A DNA stretch of 64,000 nucleotides from Artemia franciscana (Eukaryota > Arthropoda > Branchiopoda > Anostraca > Artemiidae): contig NC_088868.1 in NCBI RefSeq assembly GCF_032884065.1, positions 1,548,001 through 1,612,000 of the forward strand. The letters are read 5' to 3'. Shown piece by piece: positions 35,071 through 45,584 of the stretch. The notes under the pieces were generated by a model that did not search any database, was not told where the DNA came from, and worked only from the letters and a program-made list of their open reading frames with translations. A program made the position numbers and the translations under genes. How positions within the stretch are numbered: position 1 is the first letter of the stretch; every line of letters starts with the position of its first letter.

Positions 35071-35848
35071 GACAAAACCAAAGTGGTGTTCTCGCGACAC
35101 AATGATCAGAAATATCACTAACCAGTACCACATTATTTAAAACATCTAGTGACGAAGAGACGCATTATTGATAACTAAAATCATTATTGATTATTTAAAA
35201 CATCTAGTGACGAAGAGACCCATTATTGATAAGAGACGCATGTGTGTCAGTAACTCGGGTTGGTATACAAACTGAAGGTAGAGTACCTGAAGAGAGCATC
35301 ATCGACAAAAAATCAATAGCTGAAGCAGAATTTTGATCCAGCAGGTTGAGGTTACAATCTCCCATAAGGATTAGTTCATAAGGATGTTTTTGGACTGAGT
35401 CCAAAATTTCTTCAAGAATTTTCATAAACGAAGGAATAGACCCATGGGGGGACCTATAAACCAAACCCACAGCCAAATACTTTCACATTGATTTAATATC
35501 AATAAAAAGGGATTCAAAGATTCCTTCCTCATTTCTGCTCAAATCACTTCGGACATTATATGCAAGACGATCAGCAATATAAAGGACAAGGCCACCTCTC
35601 GCCATCTGTTTCCTATTCAGCCTCTCTATCCAATATCCTGAAATATCTAAAAGGATATCCTTTTTTGAATCCAGGAAAGTTTTATGTAATCCTATAACAT
35701 CAGGAGTTCCACCACTAATGATCCGTTTCAGCTCATCAAAAGACGAGCAAAGTCCCTGAATGTTAAGATGAAACTCAGAAAAAATATCATCTCGTTTAGA
35801 GGAGGCAGAACCATTTAATTGCGAAACATACCTACTTATATAAGCCAA
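35070..35848 (-). pseudogene. CR1-like endonuclease
   Basis: ORF2 N-terminal endonuclease. 35848-35483 carries LNIQGLCSSFDELKRI and PDVIGLHKTFLDS, where the usual catalytic Glu of the (S/Q)ET motif is replaced (HKTFL). It continues with GYWIERLNRKQMARGG. 35476-35204 carries GLVYRSPHGS and LILMGDCNLNLLD, then PTRVTDTHASLINN. The terminal SDISDH motif is at about 35107. Two nearly identical pieces of about 60 bp (ACATCTAGTGACGAAGAGAC) at 35141 and 35201 show a local tandem duplication that breaks the frame. Confidence 0.75.
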
Positions 35849-36515
35849 ATTAGAATCATTATTCTTCCGATTTCTACTTCCAATTGAATTATTAATTATA
35901 TTTTCAATATCTAAAGGATTATTTTGTAATTCAAGTAAACGTTCCCCAAAAGAGTTGATACCTACCTGGCCACAAAATAGAAATCGTTGATAAACTCATG
36001 GTGGATTTTAGTTCCGCTCCATGACCAAACCCACCAAACCACAGGCATAAGGAAAAAATATCAGGAAAAAAAAATTAAAAAATAACATAATTAAGGTAAG
36101 GATAAATAAGAAGAAGCGGGGAAAGAGAAGGAAAATGAAACAAGGAAAAACTAAGAAATAAACAAATAATCAGCATTGGTAAATTAAACGCGAAAGAACC
36201 ATATATTTCACTAACAGACATGAAACTTTCTAATAGGGGCATTTTATCAACAGCGCCACCGAATATTTAACAGGGATCGAATATGTTTCTACTGTCGTTA
36301 GACAGAAAGTGTTCTTGGAGACAAATAATTTCTTCGGTGTGGCATAGCTGTTCAAGCACGGTAATTTTGGTACTAAAACCATTATTCATATTCCAGGAGA
36401 CGAAACGCTTGTCAATATAAAATTCATTCATTTTGGGCGTTTGAGGTCATTGATTTCTCTGACTTGTTAGATGGTCAGCTACCATGATAGCATGTGTGTT
36501 GGGTGCTTGTACAGC

Positions 36516-37330
36516 TTAGGCATCGCATTCTGGTAGGGATTCTCTTTCGTTGCACCATGTTTTTTGAGCACAATTGACACACTTCGATACGTTTTTACAC
36601 TGGGTTGCTATGTGGCCAGATTCATGGCAGTTGTAGCAACGTTTCGGAAAAAAGACGAATTCTTGAATTCTGAAACTTTCAAAGCCCGCTTTCATTGACA
36701 ATTTTGTGGCAGTATCGAAAGATTCACGACATGGAAAATACAGCTTGAATGCGTGTGATTTTCCACATTGTTCGGCATTCTCACATCCAGAAACTAGACT
36801 GAATGACCTCTGCGTCAAAGGGATCAGGAATCCCTTAAATCAGTCCTATGTACAAAGGGCTTTTTCTTTGGCATCGGATTCTGGATTTTATTTTTAATCG
36901 CTAGTGCTATTTTTTCCGCCGTAGCCTTGTGAGCTACAGCCATGCACCAACCGTTCATTACAGGCCTTAGTTCACTTTTGGTGGCGTCTAGAGTTTCGCC
37001 ACATGCAGATTCGATAAAGTTCTTTTGTTCCAGTGGTGTTTTCAAGGGTGGAGGGTTTTATACAACGGAGTATGATACCCTTTGCGGAGCGTAAAGTTTA
37101 CTAAAGTGGCTGGCATGGGTAGAAACGTGGAACTCACCGTAGTTAACACATTCCATAAAGCCATCAAAACTATGACACATGTCGTTTACTCTAGTAGTTA
37201 TACAAGCATTTATCTCCTCTATACAATCCGGGACTTCTGCAGGTTCAAAATAACGAAGGTAGGCAAGGCACGATTTTCCTTTGCTGACTTAACAAATAAT
37301 TTGGCTACATCCAAAACGTTTTCATCAGAC
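36516..37330 (-). pseudogene. CR1-like ORF1 with CCHC zinc knuckle
   Basis: Three frame-shifted pieces. 37330-37050 has SAKENRALPT, INACITTRVNDMC and HFSKLYAPQ. 37045-36824 has ESACGETLDATKSELRPV. 36818-36516 has FFPKRCYNCHESGHIATQ then C, a perfect C-X2-C-X4-H-X4-C knuckle, followed by CVNCAQ. Such ORF1 proteins coat element RNA. Breaks in every part mean it is not translated as one protein. Confidence 0.75.
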
Positions 37331-37695
37331 AGTTTGTGGTAACAAACTGAAGTAAGGAGCGACCCGGCTCAATAGTAACTAAAACTCTAAAATACGGAAT
37401 TTTGATACCAATAGTTACATCAAAAGAATCGCATTTTAATGTAGATTTTAAATATATAAGTTTCATCAAGTTTAGTCCAACCTATCAAAAGTTATGAGCC
37501 TGAGAAAATTTGCCCTATTTTAGAAAATAGGGGAAAATACCCCCTAAAAGTCATAGAATCTTAACGAAAATCACACCATCAGCGTTTCAGAGAACCCTCT
37601 GAGTTCCAAGCTCCTGTCTTCAAAAACATGGAATTTTGTATTTTTTGCCAGAAGACAAATCACGGATCACGGACAAATCACAATCACGAATGCGT

Positions 37696-37697
<2 letters not shown>

Positions 37698-37747
<50 letters not shown>
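37698..37747. repeat. Poly(T) tract of about 50 nt inside R1
   Basis: An uninterrupted T-run at a position where the copy near 840-870 has only short T-runs, so it is a length-variable site within the R1 element. Confidence 0.9.
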
Positions 37748-38780
37748 CAGGGGTGATCGTATTGGCCCAGTGGTCCTAGAATTTTGCGAGAGGGCTCATT
37801 TGAACGGAAATGAAAAGTTCTAGTGTCCTTTTTAAGTGACCAAAAATATTGGAGGGCACCTAGGCCCCCTCCCACGCTAATTTTTTTCCCAAAGTCGTCG
37901 GATCAAAACTCTGAGATAGCCATTTTATTCAGCATAGTCGAAAACACTTATAACTATGTCTTCGGGACGACTTATCCCCCCCCCTCCTCCCACAATCCCC
38001 GTGGGAGGGGCTGCAAGTTACAAACTTTGACCAGGGTTTGCATATAGTAATGGTTACTGGGAAGTTTACAGATGTTTTCAGGGGGATTATTTGGTTGGGA
38101 GGAGGGGTTGAGAAGAGGGGCTATGTGGGAGAAATTTTCCAAGGAGGAATTTGTCATGGGGAAAGAAGATTTCCATGAAGGGGGTGCAGCATTTTCTAGC
38201 ATTATTTAAAAATAAACAATGAAAAAATAAATATAAAAATGTTTTTTCCACTGAAAGTAAGTAGTAGCATTAAAATTTAAAACAAACAGAAAATATTACG
38301 CATATAAGGGGTTCACCTTCTCCTAATACCTCCCTCTTTACGCTAAAGTATTTTTAGTAATTCCAACTATTTATTCTACGGCCTTTGTGATTCAGGGGAC
38401 AAAATTAAGCTTTAGAGTAATGAGAGAGGTATTGACGAGTGGGCGAACCCTCTCATATACGTAATAAAAACATCCGAATATAGAAGTTTGTTACGTAAGC
38501 TAATTTGTAAGTTACGTATTTCATTTACTAATGGAAACCTTCGTAAAAAACTAAAAGTTCTAGTTGCCTTTTAAAGTACCCAAAAAATTATAGGGCAACT
38601 GTGCCTCCTCCCCCCTCCTTTTTCTCAAAATCTTTCGATCAAAACTATGGGAAAGCCATTTAGCCAAATTAATAAATATGCAAATTTCGCTTTAATTATT
38701 CATCTGTGGAGAGCCAAAATCAAAACATGGATTAACTAAAAAACGTTCAGAAATTAAATTAAAAAAAGTTTTTTTTTTTT

Positions 38781-39024
38781 ACTGAAAGTAAGGAGCGACA
38801 TTAAAACTTGAAACGAACAGAAATTACCCCGTATATGAAAGGGGCTGTTCCCTCTTCAACTCCCTGCTCTTTACGTTAACGTTTTTACTGCTTTAAAAAG
38901 TAGAGTTGAGAGAAAGAGTCAAACTTCAGCGCAAAGACCGAGGCGTTGAAGAGGGAACAGCCTCTTTCATATACGGGGTAATTTCTGTTCGTTTTAAGTG
39001 TTAATATCGCTCCTTACTTTCAGT
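38781..39024. repeat. Long palindrome at R1 3' end
   Basis: The left arm begins ACTGAAAGTAAGGAGCGAC, the right arm ends GCTCCTTACTTTCAGT. Arms are about 97 bp with few mismatches (AGTCGGA-like differences are confined to the centre). Same structure as 8104-8343. Confidence 0.9.
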
Positions 39025-39065
39025 TAAAGAAAACTTGTTTTTATTTATTTAATCAATATATAGGG

Positions 39066-40120
39066 TTTGGGGGAGTCTACAGGGCACATGTACCTACCCC
39101 GCCTGCGCTAGTTGTTCCCCTTTACCTGATAATAAAATAGAAGTAAACCTACTGAGCACTACCACAGCAGTTTTTATTCATAAACATTTGGTTCATGTTT
39201 TTTTTCATTTACTTTTGTTTTTTTGTTCATTTACTGGAGTAATTCAATGGAATTACTCCAGATTTAAACAAATTTGTCGCTTTCGTCAATTGTTGGAACC
39301 CTTGTCACATTGGGCCTCCAAAGAATTTGCTTATTGGCGCCCTCGTCAGATTCCCCCCCCCCAAGATTCTGCTTTAGATCTGCTCTTGGGAAGTTGAAGG
39401 CACAAATTTAACGTAAAACTTTTTTGTCAGAGTTCAGATCGGTGCAGACCTGTCACTTATGCAAATGTCTAAGCCTTAGAAATAAGAAAAGGCACATTAT
39501 TTTAGCAATACCTTGCCGGGGTAGATTTTTGGCGATAGATTCAATTCTTAAAATTTCATTCACTTAGCTCAACCACTTTCCAAGATAGTTAGAGTCCCCT
39601 AAACTAGAATTTTACCAAATAATCTATTGAATTATAAATTATGAATAAATTAACACTTTTTTTAGAAACTTTTAGTTATAACAGTACCAGTAAAATGTGG
39701 ATGATTTTTTGCGTAAGATGGAGAGATGCACAACAAATTCTGTTTTTTAGCCAAACATATTTACAAGCGTACAATCTAGCCTAAAATAACAGAAAAACAC
39801 CTTGTTTCCATTTTTTATTATATTCTGTCAGTAAAGAACTGTGGAGTTTGCCGTATCGCTATTTCCTATCTGTGATTTGTTTATTTTGTTCGGAAGTCAT
39901 CCTGAAAGAAAATTTGCGATAGAGTTTTACATAATTTTAAGTTTTGAATTAATCTATTGAATTATAAACAGATCACAATTATAAACAATATAATTAATTA
40001 GTTAGTAGTGGTAAAATATGGAGACTTCTTTTGTATCAGATGAATAACGAAACTTTCTTGAGCTAAATTTATTAGTGTGTAACATAATAGAATTATAGAC
40101 TTGAATGGATAATAAATAAA
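39066..40120. other. No recognised gene; diverged 60-bp direct repeat
   Basis: AT-rich. AATCTATTGAATTATAAA with similar following sequence occurs at 39621 and again near 39951, indicating an old direct duplication of about 100-300 bp. No coding signal. Confidence 0.4.
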
Positions 40121-40129
40121 GACTAAGTT

Positions 40130-40240
40130 TTTTTTTAACTGAAAGTAAGGAGCAGCATTAAAACTTAAAACGAATAAAAATACTACGTATATGAGGGGAG
40201 TTCCTCTCTCCTCAACACTTCGCTCTTCGCGCTAATGTTT
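40130..40240 (+). repeat. R1 fragment
   Basis: A single AACTGAAAGTAAGGAGC block followed by AAAACGAATAAAAATACTAC and CTTCGCTCTTCGCGC, matching the recurring R1 module. Confidence 0.65.
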
Positions 40241-40507
40241 TGTAGCACTTTTAAAAAAGCTTCTTTTTGTTCTAATTCAACTTTTGTTCTAACTAAAAAA
40301 GCTTATTTCGTTCTAATTCAAATAATAACCAGTTTAGTACTGTTTGTATTCGCAGACAATTAGCTTTGGCTCAGTGGAAAACAACGTTGTAGCTATATTT
40401 TAATAAATATTTAGTTGGTTTTTTGGGTTAGGTTAGGTTATATTTTGCATTCATCCCCGCTATACTTAACCCCCCAGCCCCCTACTGTCCAAATATAAGC
40501 ACAAATT

Positions 40508-40531
40508 ATATATATATATATATATATATAT
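40508..40531. repeat. (TA)n microsatellite
   Basis: About 12 TA units. Confidence 0.9.
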
Positions 40532-40706
40532 CCCATCTATTTCCCAAGCGTTTCAGTTGTTTCAGCTCTGAACCTGTGGATCCAAATTCTCGAGTGTGTA
40601 CTGGCTAATAGATAAGCACCTTTGTTCTTAAGGTGCTTGTACAAAATTCAAACTTAAGCGCAAGAAGTGCAGTGTTCAGGAGAGGACAATCACCCTTATA
40701 TACGTA

Positions 40707-41177
40707 ATAATATGAAAAAAAAAACTTCGTTTTCTTAAAGAGTTAAAGAGGCTGCGTCCCAAAGTCGAACCTTAAAACGTACAGGAATTAGAAGAGGCAG
40801 TTGGGGGGCTGCCGCCCCCCAAACCCCCAGCTTTTAAAGACTCTTTTGTACAGGTTTTTTTTGTGGGGGGACTTCATTGTTACTAATTACTAGTTTCGGC
40901 GCAATGGTTCTCCTGTCCTCTTGTGTTTAACATTTTTCGAAGTTATTCCATTATTCATTCATTTCAATGTTTTGTTTATTAAAAGAGGGCCTTTCCCAAG
41001 CCAAGAGCGGGGGGTTAGCAAAAAAACAAAAAACCCGTACAAAAGAGTCTTTAAAAGCTGGGGGTTTGGGGGGCGGCAGCCCCCCAACTGCCTCTTCTAA
41101 TTCCTGTACGTTTTAAGGTTCGACTTTGGGACGCAGCCTCTTTAACTCTTTAAGAAAACGAAGTTTTTTTCATATTA
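40707..41177. mobile_element. Foldback element, 150-bp near-perfect arms
   Basis: Left arm 40707-40864 and right arm 41026-41177 are near-exact reverse complements, including the GC-rich GGGGGCTGCCGCCCCCC, GGCTGCGTCCCAAAGTCG and CGTACAGGAATTAGAAG phrases. The loop is about 160 bp. Near-identity implies recent formation or arm-to-arm gene conversion. Additional CTGTACGTTTT/AATTCCTGTAC phrases continue to 41260. No coding sequence. Confidence 0.88.
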
Positions 41178-41418
41178 TTTCTGTACGTTTTTCTACAATC
41201 CATGGTGGATGTAATTTAATAATTCCTGTACTCCTCGTACAGGAATTAGGAGAGGAACCCCCCCCCTCCAGCTTTTAAATCATTGTATAAAATAGAAAAA
41301 AAATAGATAGAATGACCGAAATGTTTCTTTTGCTCATAAAAAGCTAATATTCTGTTATCTCTCAAATGATAAGCTGTCCAGGTGTTATCAAAAATTTTTT
41401 GATGTTGTGAAAAAAAAC

Positions 41419-41490
41419 CGCCCGTAAGGGACTTGAACCCTTGACCCGAGGATTAAAAGTCTCACGCTCTACCAAGTGAGCTAATAACTT
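41419..41490 (-). pseudogene. tRNA-Lys(TTT)-like pseudogene
   Basis: The minus strand reads TTAGCTCACTTGGTAGAGC (D arm and A box), CTTTTAA anticodon loop with TTT, GGTTCAAGTCC (B box) in a good T arm (AAGGG/CCCTT), and a 3' acceptor strand ACGGGCGG followed by a T-run terminator. The 5' acceptor strand (AAGTTAT) does not pair with it and the anticodon stem has mismatches. So the internal promoter survives but the tRNA does not. It could also be the head of a tRNA-derived SINE. Confidence 0.65.
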
Positions 41491-41571
41491 GCATGTGTCT
41501 AAATATAACTTCTCAATAAATTTTAAAAATTTCAAATTAACATGGGCTCTTATGGAGAGAAATCCGTTAAT

Positions 41572-42080
41572 TAATAGCTAATGCGTGGTTTCTGCAAAAC
41601 AGGGAAGGAGTTATCGGATCGAGCTGAAATTTCGCGGATAAGCTCCTGGGCCATAGGGGACCTTAACTTGTGAATTTCAGCCCGATCGGACAACGTTAAA
41701 AGGGGGGGGGGGTTGGAGGGTCGAAACTTTCGGGGGGTTAAGATTTTCCTATGAAACTTTCCAGGAAAATTACTCGGAGAATTCCGCATCGAATGAGTCT
41801 TCGTACACCCAGATCCGATGTCGGATGTGACCTGTAGGCGTCTAGAAAAAAAAAGTAAATGAATTTTAAGTGGCTATGCGTGGTTTCTGGAAAACAGGGA
41901 AAGAGTTATCGGATCGAGCTGAAATTTCGCGGATAAGCTCCTGGGCCCTAGGGGACCTTAACTTGTGAATTTCAGCCCGATCGGACAACGTTAAAGGGGG
42001 GCTGGGGTTGACGAGTCGAAACTTTCGGCCAGATTTTCCCTATGAAGGAAAAGTTGGAGGGGGATGAAATTTTGCAGGTT
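41572..42080. repeat. Two-copy tandem repeat, 296-bp period
   Basis: ATGCGTGGTTTCTG starts at 41580 and 41876. Both copies share GTTATCGGATCGAGCTG, AAATTTCGCGGATAAGC and TTTCAGCCCGATCGGACAAC, then a G-run. The order (GATCGGATC, GAAATTT, CCCGA-CGGA, G-run, GGAGGG) parallels one R2 unit, hinting at distant relationship. The second copy is cut short. Confidence 0.8.
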
Positions 42081-42199
42081 TCTTAGTTGGAGCTCGGGCT
42101 ACGAAATGCATCCCTCCCCATCCCTCTGCGACCACTGGAACCGAAGATCGCTTAACATTGTCGTGTGTCGCCTCTTTATAGAGGCACGAGTGTGCCTCC

Positions 42200-43215
42200 T
42201 TGATAATTTCTGTTCGTTTTAAGTTTTAATGTTGCTCCTTGCTTTCAGTTGGGAAAACTTGTTTTTTTTTTGTTTTGTTTTTTTTTTTTCATTTAATTTC
42301 TGATCATTTTTTAAATAATACCGGGAAATCTGGCTGCACCTTCACGGATAAACTTCTCCCCATCTGGTGAAAATGTTCCACATAACATCTCCATGCGTAA
42401 AATTGAGTAGGCAAAGCGATATCAAGACACACAAAAAGAATTCTTATAGGAACTCAGGGAAATTCTCTCAGTATAAAATTTCCGCAGAAAGTTTCACCCC
42501 ATGGAAACTTCCCCCTCCACGGAAAACTCCCCATGGAAAATCTCATCACAAAATTTGCCCCCCCCCCGCACCTGAAAAATGTATTCATACTTTCCAATAA
42601 AAAATGCTACACGTAAACAATGGGCAAATTTTATAACTTAAAGACCTTTCCCCGGGGGCTGTGGGGGTCATGTTATCTCCAAAGGCATACTTATTGGGGG
42701 TTTAAACTATGCTGAACAAAATGGCTATCTCAAAGTAGACGACTTGGGAAAAAGGGGCGTGGGATGGGGCCCTGTGTGCCCTCCAATCTTTCTGATCACT
42801 TAAAAACGACACTAGAGCTTTTAATTTCCGTTCTAATAGCCCCCCCCAGATATTCTAGGACCCCTAGGTCGATGTTATCACCCCTGGTATAAAGCAAAAC
42901 AAACACGCATCCAGGTTCTAACTTCCGGCAAAAAAAAATCTACATTTTTGCAGACATGAGCTTGAAACCTCTACAGTAGGGTTCGCTGATACGCTGAATG
43001 TGGTAGAATGATATTCATTAAGATTTTTTTTACTTTTAGAGGGTGTTTCCCTCCTTTTTGAGAGTCGGAAAAACTTTCCAAGGCTCGTAGCCTTTAATGA
43101 ATAACACTAAAGTTGATAAAACTTATATGTTGGAATCAGCATAACAAGCTGATTCTTTTTATATATCTATTGGCCGTTCCTTACTTATGGTTCGTTACCA
43201 CGAACTGTTTGAAAA
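42200..43215 (-). mobile_element. R1 repeat copy, inverted
   Basis: Minus-strand R1. The hairpin start is GTTCGT-GGTA-ACGAAC at the 43215 end, and the 3' module (AGCAACATTAAAACTTAAAA on the minus strand) is near 42200. The GGTGATAAC, GGAGGGCAC and TTCAGCATAG modules lie between. The 3' palindrome is missing its second arm. Open frames are shadows. Confidence 0.7.
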
Positions 43216-43490
43216 CAAGATTAAATAACCAAAACAAAATCGTATGTGTCTTAATAAGAGCCGTATTAGTCATTTTGTTTTACTCATGTGTAGGGGAGTC
43301 AAATTATGAAAAAATCTATTTTAGACATTACTTATTCAAAATATACATTTTTATTTAACCGCAACCTGTTACACACCTCATTCCAACTCCAGACAAAGCC
43401 TTGAATTTGCTACTATTTTTGCTGTGTTTAAACAGGATGGTATAATTTTTTGCGATTCTTTTCTTCTATTTGCGCACTTTCAAATAAATG
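43216..43490. other. No recognised feature
   Basis: Short spacer between R1 and the Penelope-like element; nothing recognised. Confidence 0.4.
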
Positions 43491-43509
43491 TTTAAATTAA
43501 AGAGTCTGG

Positions 43510-44380
43510 GGAAAATTTTTCCCCCGAGGCAGCTTTTGTCCAAAATTTTATGGTCTACCAAAATTACATAAGCAAGGCATTCCTTTAAGGCCAATTGTAG
43601 CTTGTACGAAAGCCCCCGCCTCCAACATTGGAAAATGGTTATCTACAGCCTTCAAACCTTTGCTTTTTTCTCAAAAATCTTATATATGTAATTCGGTCGA
43701 TTTAGTTGAAAAACTCAAAAACGTAAATATTTCAGAAAATACAATTACCAGTAGCTTTGACGTTGTGTCTATGTATACAAATATTAATGTAGCAGAATCC
43801 AGAAATTATTAGAAAATAAAATAAATGAAAACTACGACTTAATAGAAGTTTCAGCAACAGGATTAGATTGCGACGTTTTAATGACCTTGGTTAAACTTTG
43901 TAACAAGTATTCAATGTATTTCCAATTCCGAAATTCTTTCTACCAATAAATAAATGGCTTACCCATGGGTGCGCCTCTTTCCTTGTTACTGGCGAATATT
44001 TATGTAGAGCATATTGAAAATTGGGCATTAAATTCATATCTTTTGGGGACGTTACATGGATGACGTAATTTCATTTTGGAACTATGGGGAAAATGAACTT
44101 AGGGGTTTTTTTAGGTCACCTTTCACATATGATAGGAATTTACAGTTTACCTTAGAAATTGAAATTGCAAATAAAATCTCATTCCTAGATGTTCTAATTA
44201 TTCGTAACTTAGATGGACTCAATTTTACTATTTACAGAAAACCAACACAAAACAATAGATATTTACATTTTGAATCAAACCACCCCCCACAATTTGAAAG
44301 AGGTGTCGTAATATCTCTCGTAGATCGTGCCCGAATATTTGTTCTGATTCCTACATCACAGCTGAACTAGACTTTATCAG
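43510..44380 (+). pseudogene. Penelope-like reverse transcriptase
   Basis: Penelope reverse transcriptases are related to telomerase. Visible motifs across frames: KAPASNIGKWLS near 43608; SFDVVSMYTNIN near 43753 (first catalytic Asp); LPMGAPLS and LLANIYVEHIENWAL near 43963-44030; RYMDDVISFWNYGENEL at 44050 (catalytic DD); FTLEIEIANKISFLDVLIIR; then IYRKPTQNNRYLHF and SNHPPQFERGVV. There are stops near 43809 and a one-base shift just before RYMDD. Active-site residues survive but no continuous protein does. Confidence 0.82.
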
Positions 44381-45015
44381 GGACATACTTTTTGGAAATG
44401 GGTATCCTCTTTTATTTATTAATAATACAATTAACCGTAGAGTGAAAAGACACTCCCTTAAAATCAACGATAATTTACCATGTGAAAATCCCGATAAGCC
44501 CCAAAACGTAATTTACCTCCCATATATCCCAAAAATCACTAGAAATCTTAAAAAAGTATGCACACAAAATAATCTGTATGTCGTATTTGCTAATAATTTG
44601 AAAATCATAAATCTCCTAAATTCTGGTAAAGATAAGACTCTAGTTATTCGCCAAAGAGGTGTCTATCAAATACCATGTGACTGTGGCAAATTCTATGTAT
44701 GGAGAACCCACCAGAATTTCGAGAATCGTCTACAACAACAACAAGATGTTATCACCAAAGCTCTTAATTCTAGATAATATTACTTCTGTTTCTTTTGATT
44801 CTGCTTTAAGTTGCCATGTTTTCGAAAATCCTAGCCACAAAATACTTTTTGAAGAATCCGCCATTATTAGCAATGATCTAGGCATAAAGCAAGTAGTTCG
44901 AGAAGCAATTGAAATCAGATTTAAGATTAGTAATAATATTTCCTTAAATAGGGATTTAGGAGAATATTCACTGAATGCTTTATACACAAATTTAATTAAA
45001 AATGACCTTACATAA
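44380..45015 (+). pseudogene. Penelope-like GIY-YIG endonuclease
   Basis: 44442-44777 encodes KTLVIRQRGVYQIPCDC then GKFYVWRTHQNFENRL, the GIY-YIG core in which GIY is GVY. The YIG Gly is Trp (TGG for an expected GGG), a change likely to kill cleavage. A frame change then leads to CHVFENPSHKILFEES, the usual C-terminal block, and REAIEIRFK, ending with GEYSLNALYTNL at 44960-45000. This endonuclease normally nicks the target for reverse transcription. Confidence 0.8.
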
Positions 45016-45179
45016 TATTTTCAAAAACCAATAGATATTAACACAGAACCTGTCACATATAGACCTATAAGATCAGCAGCGAAAAAAGCTAGGCTGGCAT
45101 TAAAACCTGTTTTTAAATCATTTTCTTTCATTTCATTGAATTGCCTCGTTTCATAACAATTTATTTTTCACTCCTGGTT

Positions 45180-45330
45180 GAACTTCGCTGAGGTAAGGAT
45201 GCTGGGACTGTTTTGAAAAACTGTTCATTTTAGTTTTATTGATTTTATCCTCTCGTAAGTTGTTTTTTCTTATTTGTATTGCTGAGGACGGCCCTTGGAC
45301 ATAGGGCCGAAGTATTCATTCTAATTTGTT
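45180..45330 (+). ncRNA. Penelope tail with hairpin resembling a hammerhead core
   Basis: CTGAGGA, then stem CGGCCCT / AGGGCCG with loop TGGACAT, then GAAGTATTC. Penelope-like elements are known to carry hammerhead ribozymes whose core is CTGANGA, stem II, GAAA. Here CTGANGA and stem II are present and GAAG stands for GAAA, but pairing the full stem uses the G of that motif and no stem I partner is evident. Treat it as a possible ribozyme remnant, not an active one. Confidence 0.3.
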
Positions 45331-45584
45331 TCCTACTGTCTTAAAAAATGCCCTATTGTTCTTCATGTTTTGGGTGTTTGTGATGGAAAGGCAGTGTGGT
45401 CTTCGTCCTTATTTATATTAATTCAAGTTCACAGCACTTAATTAATACAAGTCCAAAACAGGCTTTAAAATCCAATAAATCGAAACAGGTGTTCGCACTT
45501 GGAAGATTGAATGAATACCCATTGTCAGAAGTTCAGAAGAAGTAAAATAATTTTTTTTTGTATTTATTTTTCTTCTTCTAGAAG

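Larger units (their letters stand above)
30975..37330 (-). mobile_element. CR1-like non-LTR retrotransposon, broken
   Basis: Minus-strand element read from 37330 to 30975: ORF1 with a zinc knuckle (37330-36516), endonuclease (35848-35070), a foreign insert (about 33440-35070), then reverse transcriptase (33486-31364). The 3' terminus carries a CTCTCTCTC microsatellite (GAGAGAGAGAGAGAG on the + strand at 30975), typical of elements primed on short repeats. Many frame breaks. The 5' side meets an R1 element exactly at its hairpin start, the 3' side lies close to an R2 end. Confidence 0.8.
37330..39024 (+). mobile_element. R1 repeat element, complete-looking copy
   Basis: Begins with the terminal hairpin CAGTTTGT-GGTA-ACAAACTG at 37330-37349, then AAGTAAGGAGCGAC. 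Modules follow in order: an A/T-rich block with ATCAAAAGAATCGC; a 50-nt poly(T) at 37698-37747; GGTGATCGTATTGGCCC; GGAGGGCACCTAGGCC; CAGCATAGTCGAAA; the AACGAACAG block; and GGGAAAGCCATTTAGCC. It ends with the palindrome 38781-39024. No protein is encoded. Transposition class unknown. Confidence 0.75.
43490..45330 (+). mobile_element. Penelope-like element, 5'-truncated and decayed
   Basis: A reverse transcriptase plus GIY-YIG endonuclease in the order typical of Penelope-like elements, followed by a 3' untranslated region. That region contains GCTGAGGACGGCCC and ATAGGGCCGAAG, also found in the tail at 60500-60820. Several frameshifts. The 5' boundary is uncertain. Confidence 0.8.
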
